A stretch of 7,632 nt of DNA. It comes from JBQTHP01 sp052389755. GTDB lineage: Bacteria > Pseudomonadota > Gammaproteobacteria > Steroidobacterales > Steroidobacteraceae. The stretch is taken from positions 1-7,632 of the forward strand of contig JBQTHP010000002.1 in NCBI GenBank assembly GCA_052389755.1. Direction: 5' to 3'. Below, one piece after another: positions 1 through 7,129 of the stretch; position 1 is the first letter of the stretch, and each line of letters opens with the position of its first letter. The notes below the pieces were generated by a model. The model was not told where the DNA came from, ran no database searches, and saw only the letters and a list, made by a program, of their open reading frames with translations. The translations under genes were made by a program, and so were the position numbers.

Positions 1-509
1 GCGCGGATGAGGTCGACATGGTGATCTCGCGCGGTGCCTTCCTGGGCGGCGAGTACCAGCGGGTGTTCGACGAGATCGTCGCCGTCAAGGAAGCCTGCGG
101 CGCCGCCCACCTCAAGGTCATTCTCGAGACCGGCGAGCTTGGCACGCTCGATCGCGTTCGCCGCGCGAGCGTGCTCGCGATGCATGCCGGCGCGGATTTC
201 ATCAAGACCTCGACGGGCAAGATCCAGCCTGCCGCGACCCTGCCGGTGACACTGGTGATGCTGCAGGCGATCCGCGACTACTTTCATTCCACCGGCCGCA
301 AGGTGGGGATGAAGCCCGCGGGCGGCATCGGGAAGGCAAAGCTCGCGATCCAATACCTGGTCATGCTGCGCGAGACCTTGGGTGCCGGCTGGCTCACGCC
401 CGAATGGTTCCGGTTCGGCGCGAGCAGCCTGGCCAACGACTTGCTCATGCAGCTCGAAAAGCAGCGCACCGGCGCCTACCAGTCGATCGATTACTTCTCG
501 AAGGACTGA
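1..509 (+). CDS. deoC: Deoxyribose-phosphate aldolase (DERA), C-terminal part; 5' end outside the window
   Basis: Class I aldolase (EC 4.1.2.4) of the cytoplasm that cleaves 2-deoxyribose 5-phosphate into glyceraldehyde 3-phosphate and acetaldehyde, the last step of deoxynucleoside breakdown. The frame is open from base 3 to the TGA at 507-509, so 168 residues are visible. The ATG at 18 is internal, because ADEVD directly before it is conserved DERA sequence. Visible active-site parts are the Asp of ADEVD (codon 15-17), the Schiff-base Lys of FIKTSTGK (codon 204-206) and the second Lys of GMKPAGGI (codon 312-314). The tail with FRFGASSLANDLLMQLE and the longer segment GAGWLTPEWF before it resemble animal DERA (about 318 residues) more than the 259-residue E. 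coli enzyme; this comparison is from memory. The aldehyde dehydrogenase gene begins 21 bases downstream, so the genes are very likely co-transcribed. Identification is secure. Confidence 0.96.
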   Translation, partial: ADEVDMVISRGAFLGGEYQRVFDEIVAVKEACGAAHLKVILETGELGTLDRVRRASVLAMHAGADFIKTSTGKIQPAATLPVTLVMLQAIRDYFHSTGRKVGMKPAGGIGKAKLAIQYLVMLRETLGAGWLTPEWFRFGASSLANDLLMQLEKQRTGAYQSIDYFSKD

Positions 510-519
510 TCGGCCGGCG

Positions 520-524
520 AAGGA
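520..524 (+). promoter_or_regulatory. Ribosome-binding site of the aldehyde dehydrogenase gene
   Basis: AAGGA lies 6 bases before the ATG at 531, within the 21-base gap after the deoC stop codon. It supports the chosen start and translation from the deoC transcript; no promoter is apparent in so short a gap. Confidence 0.7.
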
Positions 525-530
525 ATCCCC

Positions 531-2003
531 ATGGCACGACCCGAAACAAAGCTCGATTTCGATACCGACTGGAAGTACGCGCCGGCTCCCGAGAGCACGG
601 ATCACGTCCGGATCGATCCGCAGTACGAGCTCTTCATCGGCGGCGAGTTCGTGGCACCGCGCAGCAGGCAGTATTTCGACACCGTGAACCCGGCGCGGGA
701 AACGAAGCTCGCGCGCGTTGCCAAGGCGGGCAAGACTGACGTCGATCTCGCCGTGAGCGCCGCGCGCCGCGCGTACGAACGCACGTGGTCGAAGATGAAA
801 CCGGCCGAGCGCGGCAAGTATCTCTACCGCATCGCGCGCGCCCTGCAGGAACGCGCGCGCGAGTTCGCCGCTATCGAGTCGCTCGACGGGGGCAAGCCCA
901 TCCGTGAATCGCGCGACGTGGACATCCCGCTCGCCGCGGCCCATTTCTTCTATTACGCGGGCTGGGCCGACAAGCTGGACTACGCGTTCCCCGGGCGAAA
1001 GGCGCAGCCACTCGGCGTCGCGGGCCAGGTGATCCCGTGGAATTTCCCGTTATTGATGGCGGCCTGGAAGATCGCGCCGGCGCTGGCGTGCGGGAACACG
1101 GTGGTGTTGAAACCAGCGGAGACCACGCCCCTCACGGCGCTGAAGCTCGCCGAGCTGATCCGCGATATCGATCTGCCCGCAGGAGTAGTGAACATCGTCA
1201 CGGGCGCCGGTGACACTGGCGCCGCGCTGGTCGAACACCCCGGCGTCGACAAGATCGCCTTCACGGGTTCGACCGAGGTGGGACGGCTCATCCAGCGCAA
1301 GCTCGCCGGCACCGGCAAGCACTACACGCTCGAGCTGGGCGGCAAGGCCGCCAATGTGATCTTTGCCGATGCCGCCATCGACCAGGCGGTGGAAGGCATC
1401 GTCAACGCAATCTTCTTCAACCAGGGGCACGTCTGCTGCGCGGGCTCGCGGCTGCTCGTCCAGGAAGCCGTCGCCGAGGAAGTGATCGGCAAGTTGAAGG
1501 AGCGCATGGAGACGCTCATCGTCGGCGACCCGCTCGACAAGAACACCGACATCGGCGCGATCAACTCCGCGGCGCAGCTCGAGAAGATCGAACAGTACCT
1601 GCAGCTCGGGAAGGACGAGGGCGCGGAGATTCATCAGAGCTCCTGCCCCGTACCCGCGAAGGGCTACTGGTTCCGGCCTACTCTCTTCACCGGCGTCTCG
1701 CAGTCCAATCGCGTGGTGCAGGAAGAGATCTTCGGGCCGGTACTCGCGATCCAGACTTTCCGCACGCTCGCGGAAGCGGTGGACAAGGCCAACAACACAC
1801 CATACGGGCTCTCGGGCGGCGTCTGGACCGACAAGGGCGCGAAGATTTTCAAGATGACGCGCGCCATGCGCGCGGGGGTCATCTGGGCCAACACCTTCAA
1901 CAAGTTCGACCCCAGCTCGCCATTTGGCGGGTACAAGGAAAGCGGCATGGGTCGCGAGGGCGGCTTGCATGGCCTCGCCGCTTACGTGGAGCTGCGAGCA
2001 TGA
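531..2003 (+). CDS. NAD(P)-dependent aldehyde dehydrogenase, catalytically complete; ALDH16 N-terminal-domain type
   Basis: A 490-residue ALDH that oxidises an aldehyde to a carboxylic acid with NAD(P)+ in the cytoplasm. All hallmark residues are present: Asn171 in PWNFP, the cofactor-binding Lys194 in VVLKPAE, the Rossmann glycine motif FTGSTEVG at 244-251, the general base Glu268 in LELGGK, the nucleophile Cys302 in NQGHVCCAGSR, and Glu399/Phe401 in EEIFGP. PFGGYKESGMGREGG near the C-terminus is also typical. Length matches the family norm (about 480-500). The N-terminal extension of about 30 residues before YELFIGGEF, with YAPAPESTDH, recalls ALDHs found beside deoC. The start ATG follows a Shine-Dalgarno sequence, and the stop overlaps the next gene by ATGA. 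Its position after deoC suggests acetaldehyde or another deoxyribose-derived aldehyde as substrate, which is inference. The assignment to ALDH16 rests mainly on the partner gene that follows. Confidence 0.95.
   Translation: MARPETKLDFDTDWKYAPAPESTDHVRIDPQYELFIGGEFVAPRSRQYFDTVNPARETKLARVAKAGKTDVDLAVSAARRAYERTWSKMKPAERGKYLYRIARALQERAREFAAIESLDGGKPIRESRDVDIPLAAAHFFYYAGWADKLDYAFPGRKAQPLGVAGQVIPWNFPLLMAAWKIAPALACGNTVVLKPAETTPLTALKLAELIRDIDLPAGVVNIVTGAGDTGAALVEHPGVDKIAFTGSTEVGRLIQRKLAGTGKHYTLELGGKAANVIFADAAIDQAVEGIVNAIFFNQGHVCCAGSRLLVQEAVAEEVIGKLKERMETLIVGDPLDKNTDIGAINSAAQLEKIEQYLQLGKDEGAEIHQSSCPVPAKGYWFRPTLFTGVSQSNRVVQEEIFGPVLAIQTFRTLAEAVDKANNTPYGLSGGVWTDKGAKIFKMTRAMRAGVIWANTFNKFDPSSPFGGYKESGMGREGGLHGLAAYVELRA
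1988..1991 (+). promoter_or_regulatory. Ribosome-binding site inside the ALDH gene end, serving the ALDH-like partner gene
   Basis: GGAG lies 8 bases before the ATG at 2000, inside the last codons of the upstream ALDH gene. Together with the ATGA stop/start overlap (2000-2003) it indicates translational coupling, which would help keep the two chains in a fixed ratio. It also decides the start of the partner gene. Confidence 0.6.
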
Positions 2004-2899
2004 AAACCGCGGCAAAACGGGCGCGCAATGCCGACTCCGCTACCGAGCGCGTGCCGGTGGCGAAGACCTACAAGCTCTACATCGACGGCAAGTTCCCGCG
2101 CAGCGAGTCCGGCCGCTACTACCCACTACAGGACGGCCGCGAGCGGTTGATCGCGAACGTGTGCCTCGGCAGCCGCAAGGACTTTCGCGATGCGGTCGTC
2201 GCCGCGCGCGCGGCGCTCGCCGGCTGGTCGGGATCGAGCGCGTACCTGCGAGGACAGATCCTGTATCGCGCTGCGGAGATGCTCGAGGGACGGCGCGCGC
2301 AGTTCATCGAGGAGCTGGAGCTGCAGGGCGTGCCGCGCGCAGCGGCCGAGAAGGAAGTGACGCTGTCGATCGATCGGCTGGTGTACTACGCCGGCTGGGC
2401 GGACAAGTACCAGCAGGTGTTCAGCTCCGTGAATCCCGTGAGCACGTCGCACTTCAATTTCTCCGTGCTCGAACCCACGGGCGTCGTCGCGATTCTCGCG
2501 CCGCAAACCCCGGGGCTGCTCGGGCTCATCTCCAACATCGCGCCCGCGGTTGCGGGCGGCAACACCTGCGTGGTGCTCGCCTCGGAGTCACAGCCGTTGA
2601 GCGCGGTGAGTTTCGCCGAAGTGCTGCACGCCTCCGACTTTCCGGCGGGTGTCGTGAACATTCTCACCGGGCAGGTGGCGGAGCTCGCCGAACAGTTCGG
2701 TTCCCACATGGACGTGAACGCCGTGGTGTACTGCGGGGACAACGCCGCGGTTGCGCGCCAGGTTCGGGAGAGCGGCTCGCAGAACATCAAGCGCGTGTTC
2801 GTGCGTGACGAGAACTGGCTCGACGCTGACGCGCAGAACCCCTACCTGATCGCCGACACGCAGGAAACGAAGACCACCTGGCATCCAGTCGGCAGCTGA
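2000..2899 (+). CDS. Catalytically empty ALDH-like protein; counterpart of the ALDH16 C-terminal domain
   Basis: This 299-residue protein is clearly homologous to the first 270 or so residues of an ALDH and then stops. After a basic, linker-like start (residues 1-22), YKLYIDGKF begins the fold. YYAGWADKYQ (129-138), SNIAPAVAGGNT (178-189) and DFPAGVVNILTG (213-224) match the upstream enzyme's YYAGWADKL, WKIAPALACGNT and DLPAGVVNIVTG. Key positions are changed: PWNFP aligns with APQTP (Asn to Gln170), the cofactor Lys aligns with Leu193, and FTGSTEVG becomes YCGDNAAV. ELGGK, the Cys-containing catalytic domain and EEIFGP are absent. The tail ETKTTWHPVG looks like a genuine conserved end rather than a random truncation. 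ALDH16 proteins (about 780-800 residues) combine a full ALDH domain with a shorter non-catalytic second one; 490 plus 299 residues fits that size. I infer a structural or regulatory subunit for the upstream ALDH. An unrelated decayed ALDH is less likely, given the intact frame and coupling. Confidence 0.9.
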   Translation: MKTAAKRARNADSATERVPVAKTYKLYIDGKFPRSESGRYYPLQDGRERLIANVCLGSRKDFRDAVVAARAALAGWSGSSAYLRGQILYRAAEMLEGRRAQFIEELELQGVPRAAAEKEVTLSIDRLVYYAGWADKYQQVFSSVNPVSTSHFNFSVLEPTGVVAILAPQTPGLLGLISNIAPAVAGGNTCVVLASESQPLSAVSFAEVLHASDFPAGVVNILTGQVAELAEQFGSHMDVNAVVYCGDNAAVARQVRESGSQNIKRVFVRDENWLDADAQNPYLIADTQETKTTWHPVGS

Positions 2900-2900
2900 C

Positions 2901-3101
2901 CGCAATGCCAGGAGCGCGAGCTTCCCTTCCGACGATAGCGCATGGACGAAGGCGAAACGCCGGACCGGGTTCTGCGAGCGGCGCGCGGCACGGAACCGCA
3001 ATAGTCGCCTCGATCTGGATTCACCAGAGTGCGTGGACCTGCTCGCGAAGTTCATCGAGGGGCACCCGGACGTCTGGCACGAAGACGTCGGCGAAGCCTA
3101 G
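2901..3101 (+). other. Convergent intergenic stretch with an unassigned coding-like frame, possible gene remnant
   Basis: The 198 bases between the ALDH-like gene and the convergent DUF3857 gene hold no recognised gene and no hairpin followed by a T-run. One + strand frame is open from 2850 to the TAG at 3099-3101. Its last 33 codons (from base 3000) read like protein: SRLDLDSPECVDLLAKFIEG followed by HPDVWHEDVGEA. In the last 32 sense codons 25 third positions are G or C, as in the neighbouring genes. The frame has no ATG or TTG and only one GTG, well inside the coding-like part. An ATG at 2942 in another frame runs 20 codons to a TAG at 3002-3004, so a one-base shift there would join MDEGETPDRVLRAARG to the coding-like tail, giving about 53 residues. 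It may be a decayed gene, a small protein with an unusual start, or chance. The stop overlaps the last codon of the opposing gene. I recognise no family. Confidence 0.3.
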
Positions 3102-5083
3102 TCGCCTGGTGAGCGCTTCAGAACCGCTGACTTGAGCTCGTCATTGTAGATGGCGCGAAAGAATTGCCTGAGTGCATCGGCCTTCGTCACGGGCACACTC
3201 AGCCCCCTGATCTCGAATGCGCGCTGGTAGCGCAGCACGTTGCCCTTGAATTCGGTGACGCTGCGGTAGGCAATGAAACCGAGATCTTCCTCTATAGCGG
3301 GCGGCAGCTCGTCGATCTCGTAACCTGCTGGCAGCGTGATCTCGAACACGTCGGAGTTACGCACCGGTGCATCGAACTCGATCGGATGGCGACGCGGCTC
3401 CTTCGTTGCCAGCAATGCGCTCGACAGAGTGCCGAGCACGCGCGGGCGAACGAGCAGCAGGTCGCCCGCGGTCTTAGCGTAGCGATCGACCTCGAGCGTG
3501 TAATGCCATTCGAGCGGCTGGTTCACCGCGTGCAGGTTGCGGACCGCCGCTTTCAGGATCTGGAAGGTCGAAAGGGAATGCGTCAGCATGGACTCCACGG
3601 ATTTGATCTGATCGACGTCCTGCCGCGCCGTACGCAGCGCGTAGCGCTGCGCGGCTGCGCCATCCCCGGACCAGATTTCCTGAACGTCGCCGCGCAACGT
3701 GCCATCCTCATCGAGTATCAGCTTTGCCATGCGCTGCACGCCATTCAGCTCGCTGGCGGTCTGCGGCAGTTGCACCAGTTCGCCGCCGCCGGACGTGACC
3801 AACATTCCGAAATTCGCCTGCAGCGCACCGGGCAGGCGACCCAGGGGAATGAGCGGATCGGTCGGGTCGAAGAACAGCAGGCGCCCCAGAGTCTCGTGCG
3901 TCGTGAACGCCGGCAGCATCGAGGTGTCGACGGCGGCCGGCAACTGGATTGCGAGGACGACGTGATCGAACCCCAGGTTCGGCGGAGTTGTCGCGGTGAC
4001 GGAACCCCGTCGGGTATTGATGATGACGTAGTGAGACTCGACGCCGACTGCCTTCAACATCGACGAAAGCAGGGTCGCCTTGTCCTTGCAGTCGCCGTAC
4101 CCATGCTTCAGTACTTCCGCCGCGGGGTGGGGCTGCACGCCACCTATGCCCAGCGCGATGGCGACGTAGCGGATGTCTTTCTGCGCGAATCGTGCGAGCG
4201 CCTGGATCTTGACCAACACGTCGGATGCGGATGCCGTGAGTTCCTGTACTTTCTGCCGGATCTCCGGTGACGCGTCACGCCGGCCGTCAGTGAGGCCGAG
4301 ATACCAGGTGCCCACATCTTTCCAGCTCTGAAAGCCGCCCTGCTTTCCATCCGGCGGTTGCAGTGAAAGCACCATCCTGCCGGCGATGCCCCGCCACGGC
4401 GGCATGTTGGCTTCGAGCTTCACGGGCGTCACGTCGCCGATCACCCAGCGCGCCTGGCCAGCGGCGCTCTCCGCGAGTGGCGTTTCCGGGTGGTTGAGCC
4501 AGAACACGTTGTACGACCACCCGGGCGGCAATCGGACGGAATAGCGTGCCTCACGAACGGGCACGGTATCCTGAAAATCCCACTGGTCCGTCATGGCATA
4601 CGGCTGCAGCTCCTGCTCGATCTCGTAGCCGACAATGCTGCCCGGTGTGGCGGCCGGAATGCGCAGCCACTTGCGACGCACGTCGCTGATGAGCTCGCCG
4701 CCTTCGATGTCGGTAATGCCGGTTTCGACGACGTCCTTTTCCCTGACTTCATAATCCTTGCCCTCGGGCGGGATGCTCCAGCCACGCATCCCGGTGATGC
4801 GATTCTGCGGACCGAACTCCGCACGCACCGTGCCATAGACTTCGCCGCCGCGACGAAGAATCTTGTACACGCGGCGTTCCAGGCGCTTCATCTTGCCGAC
4901 CGCCTGCACGGTGAGCTCCGTTTCCGAATACAGCACGACGGCGTTGGTCTCGCCGTCGTGCTCGGGCAACGCTGCCCCGATCTGCGCGCGCATCCAGTCC
5001 GGGGCAGTGGCAGCGACGGCGGCTTGTATCTGCGCGAGAGCACAAACAGCCATCCATCCGCACAGGATCCGCGAGAGCCGCAT
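3098..5083 (-). CDS. Exported DUF3857 / transglutaminase-like protein with intact Cys-His-Asp triad
   Basis: A 661-residue protein with an N-terminal signal peptide (hydrophobic core 6-24, likely cleavage after AAVA or AAVAA near 24-25) and no lipobox, so periplasmic or surface-exposed. The order is a beta-rich DUF3857 domain at about 50-235, a transglutaminase-core domain at about 270-415, and a C-terminal beta-rich domain at about 450-625 with a helical end. The triad of the papain/transglutaminase fold is complete: Cys332 in HGYGDCKDKA, His374 in GFDHVVLAI, Asp406 in FFDPTDPLIPLG. Family members are often annotated as transglutaminase-like, but the reaction is generally unknown; it could be protease, amidase or crosslinking activity. 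GAGGA (5088-5092 on the complementary strand) stands 4 bases before the ATG and fixes the start. It is the second gene of an operon, 10 bases after its degenerate paralogue. The stop (TAG, 3098-3100) is followed by no obvious terminator. Confidence 0.9.
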   Translation of the reverse strand: MRLSRILCGWMAVCALAQIQAAVAATAPDWMRAQIGAALPEHDGETNAVVLYSETELTVQAVGKMKRLERRVYKILRRGGEVYGTVRAEFGPQNRITGMRGWSIPPEGKDYEVREKDVVETGITDIEGGELISDVRRKWLRIPAATPGSIVGYEIEQELQPYAMTDQWDFQDTVPVREARYSVRLPPGWSYNVFWLNHPETPLAESAAGQARWVIGDVTPVKLEANMPPWRGIAGRMVLSLQPPDGKQGGFQSWKDVGTWYLGLTDGRRDASPEIRQKVQELTASASDVLVKIQALARFAQKDIRYVAIALGIGGVQPHPAAEVLKHGYGDCKDKATLLSSMLKAVGVESHYVIINTRRGSVTATTPPNLGFDHVVLAIQLPAAVDTSMLPAFTTHETLGRLLFFDPTDPLIPLGRLPGALQANFGMLVTSGGGELVQLPQTASELNGVQRMAKLILDEDGTLRGDVQEIWSGDGAAAQRYALRTARQDVDQIKSVESMLTHSLSTFQILKAAVRNLHAVNQPLEWHYTLEVDRYAKTAGDLLLVRPRVLGTLSSALLATKEPRRHPIEFDAPVRNSDVFEITLPAGYEIDELPPAIEEDLGFIAYRSVTEFKGNVLRYQRAFEIRGLSVPVTKADALRQFFRAIYNDELKSAVLKRSPGD

Positions 5084-5093
5084 GACGTCCTCG

Positions 5094-7034
5094 TCAGTGT
5101 TTCGCAGACAACACAGCCTGGTCCTCGTCGCCCGCTCGGATCGACTGATAGAAATCCCGCAACGCGCCGTAGAACTCGGCCTTCAGGAGCGCGAGATCGG
5201 ACGTGAGCTCGCGCCTGAGATTCAACGCACCACCGGCCGCCTGGGACGTCATGCTGTACTTCGCCACGTTGATGTCGGCATTGCGTGCCTTTGGAAGGCT
5301 GCTCACCTGCCAGCCGGGCGAAAGCTCGATGGCGACCTCATCGGTGTGCTGATAGGGAAACCTGAAATACACCGGATGCACGCGAGCGCCGTGCTCGAAA
5401 ACGTGTTTCTCACCGCCGCCAAAGAGCCCGACCGGCAGCAGCGCGCGCTTGCCTGCCGCGGCGGCCCATCCCGGCACTCTGAGGTCGAATTCGGCCACGA
5501 GCGGCGTCTCAATGCCGCCCCAGTCCGGCATATTGGTGAGCTTCACGTCGATGCCCGCCGGTACGTCGGCTTTGAGATCCCGCTCCAGAAACTGCTGGCG
5601 ATGCGTGTCGTCCTCATTGCGTTCGCGGAGCCGGCGCCACAACGCTTCGAGACCCGTGTAGGTCACCGTCACCTTGCCTTCGAGCGACCCTCTCGTCAGC
5701 TTCAGGGCTGCCTTGCGCTCGACGCGCGAATCCGCAGGCGGGGGCAGCGGCGTCCGGACCCATGTCCCGCCGTCCTTGTCGAGACGCAACCCGACGACGC
5801 CGGTATGGCTCCACGGCAGGAGCCCGAACGGCGCGAAGGGCGTGCCTGGGTCGACAAAGAGCTCGCGATCGCCGAGCTTGACGAAGACAGCGTTGGAATT
5901 CAGTTGCCGCGAATTCATGTGCTGCGGACTGAAGAAGTAATCGTCGCGCGGTGCCACAAGCACGGCGTGCGCCTCCAGGCCTGCCGCGCGCACCAATGCG
6001 AGATAGAGCCAGGTGATTTCGAGCCCATTGCCGTAGCCACGCCTCCAGACATCTTCCGCATTTAGGATCTCGGTAAGGTTTTCCCGCTTCGCTTCCTGCT
6101 CGGTCTTGTTCCGCTCGAACGACAGGTTGCGGATCTGCTGCACGCGGGCGTAGATCTTGCGAACCTTGGTCTCGGCTGAATCATCCGGCTGCACGATCTC
6201 CGCCGCCGCCTGTTGCAGCGCAGGGCGAGGGCTCGCAAAGGCTGCGACACGCTTGTGCGCGCGCTTGCCGAAGGCTTTCCAGTATCTGGCGAAGTCTGCC
6301 TGGTCGCTGTCTTCGTCTTCGTAGATGAACTCGACGCGATACTTCATCAGGTCTTCAGGCGGCATGTACTCTTCGGTGACGAACGCGGGCACATCGCGCG
6401 TCTCGAGGCGGATGGTGTCCCGTTCGCGTTTCGGCGCCTCGGTATCGGGCGGCAGGCCGCGCGGCCAGCCCCATTTCAGCGTGTAGTGCCGGGACGGCTT
6501 CAGGGAAAACACGGCGCGACGCGTGAAAAGATCGTCGCTGAGCACCCACCGCGAGTTGAACACCCAGCCATGGGGGAGCTGCCGGCGGTAGCGGTATTCG
6601 ATGATGCTGCCGACCTCCACGTTGGGCAACGTGAAGGATTTCGCCATCACCCTGTAGCTGCGCGCTTTGACGAGCTCTTTGTCGTATACGGTGCCGTCGA
6701 AGTCGACGATGGTGCCATCGGAGCGGATGGTGCGGGCCTGTAGGAAGCCAATGCTTTCACTGCCCCTGGCGTAGGGGATCTCTACGTTCGCGTGCTTGCG
6801 TCCTTCTTCCGTCAGCACCTTGATGCGGGCGTACACGTACTCATCTGGTGCAGTGTCGTCGCGATCGACCTGGCGGTAGAGAAAGATCGCCGAAGCGGTG
6901 GGCGCCTTCGGCTCCCGCTTGATCTCCAGCTCGTCGCGCGATACCGGCAACCAGTCCGCGCCTCGAGCCGGCATTGCGAGGAGGAGCAGAGCGATGAGGT
7001 AGAGCGGCCGGCTGCGCCCTTTTTCCTGAAGCAT
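5094..7034 (-). CDS. Exported DUF3857 / transglutaminase-like pseudoenzyme, catalytic Cys and His lost
   Basis: A 646-residue protein of the same design as its downstream neighbour. Signal peptide: residues 1-25, with a hydrophobic run LYLIALLLLAM and likely cleavage after PARG. The DUF3857 domain covers about 30-240, the transglutaminase-like domain about 270-410, and a beta-rich C-terminal domain about 440-610. The tail YGALRDFYQSIRAGDEDQAV is recognisably related to ALRQFFRAIYNDELKSAV of the neighbour. The active site is degenerate: GYGDCKDK is replaced by GYGNGLEI (Cys to Gly337), the His position is Asn381 (NSNAVFV), and only Asp395 in FVDPGTPFAPFG remains. The frame is intact, so this looks like a maintained non-catalytic protein, perhaps a partner of the active paralogue. 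The start ATG at 7034 is chosen because the signal peptide begins there. The same frame is open up to 7328 but is not protein-like there. AAAGGA lies 12 bases upstream, which is a long spacing. Confidence 0.88.
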   Translation of the reverse strand: MLQEKGRSRPLYLIALLLLAMPARGADWLPVSRDELEIKREPKAPTASAIFLYRQVDRDDTAPDEYVYARIKVLTEEGRKHANVEIPYARGSESIGFLQARTIRSDGTIVDFDGTVYDKELVKARSYRVMAKSFTLPNVEVGSIIEYRYRRQLPHGWVFNSRWVLSDDLFTRRAVFSLKPSRHYTLKWGWPRGLPPDTEAPKRERDTIRLETRDVPAFVTEEYMPPEDLMKYRVEFIYEDEDSDQADFARYWKAFGKRAHKRVAAFASPRPALQQAAAEIVQPDDSAETKVRKIYARVQQIRNLSFERNKTEQEAKRENLTEILNAEDVWRRGYGNGLEITWLYLALVRAAGLEAHAVLVAPRDDYFFSPQHMNSRQLNSNAVFVKLGDRELFVDPGTPFAPFGLLPWSHTGVVGLRLDKDGGTWVRTPLPPPADSRVERKAALKLTRGSLEGKVTVTYTGLEALWRRLRERNEDDTHRQQFLERDLKADVPAGIDVKLTNMPDWGGIETPLVAEFDLRVPGWAAAAGKRALLPVGLFGGGEKHVFEHGARVHPVYFRFPYQHTDEVAIELSPGWQVSSLPKARNADINVAKYSMTSQAAGGALNLRRELTSDLALLKAEFYGALRDFYQSIRAGDEDQAVLSAKH

Positions 7035-7109
7035 GGCGACCAAACGTCCTTTATTCTCCCGTAGACCCCAGGATCTGTGCCGATACGGAGTATGTCGCAG
7101 GGCCTTGGA

Positions 7110-7128
7110 GGCGTCGAGGTGAGACGCC
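7110..7128 (+). promoter_or_regulatory. Hairpin displaying a strong Shine-Dalgarno sequence in its loop
   Basis: GGCGTC (7110-7115) pairs perfectly with GACGCC (7123-7128). The seven-base loop is GAGGTGA, a full match to the anti-Shine-Dalgarno end of 16S rRNA. The match ends 7 bases before the ATG at 7130. There is no T-run, so this is not an intrinsic terminator for the + strand. It could set the translation rate of the short frame that follows, or be chance in GC-rich DNA. Confidence 0.4.
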
Positions 7129-7129
7129 G

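Noticed and set aside
18..20. ATG at 18 as the start of deoC
   Set aside because: The residues just upstream in frame (ADEVD) are conserved and contain a catalytic Asp, so the gene continues beyond the left edge.
1050..2015. A 321-codon open frame on the - strand inside the ALDH gene
   Set aside because: It is antisense to a complete ALDH with all family motifs. The translation is Arg/Ala/Leu/Val-rich with no recognisable motif, as expected for an antisense frame in GC-rich DNA.
2201..2214. 14-base perfect palindrome of alternating G and C (GCCGCGCGCGCGGC)
   Set aside because: It lies within Ala/Arg codons of the ALDH-like gene and is readily explained by codon choice in GC-rich DNA.
1924..2808. 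A 294-codon + strand frame across the ALDH/ALDH-like junction
   Set aside because: It is a shifted frame of two well-supported genes. Its translation is Arg/Gly/Ala-rich without motifs.
3069..3089. GACGTC repeated with a 9-base spacer, a possible terminator of the DUF3857 operon
   Set aside because: There is no T-run on either side. GACGTC is itself palindromic, so the repeat arises easily, and here it falls on two Asp-Val codon pairs of the coding-like frame.
3164..6065. Long + strand frames (3164-4270, 4490-5206, 4863-6065) opposite the DUF3857 genes
   Set aside because: They are antisense to genes with signal peptides, domain order and triad motifs. Their translations are rich in His, Arg and Gln with no domain logic.
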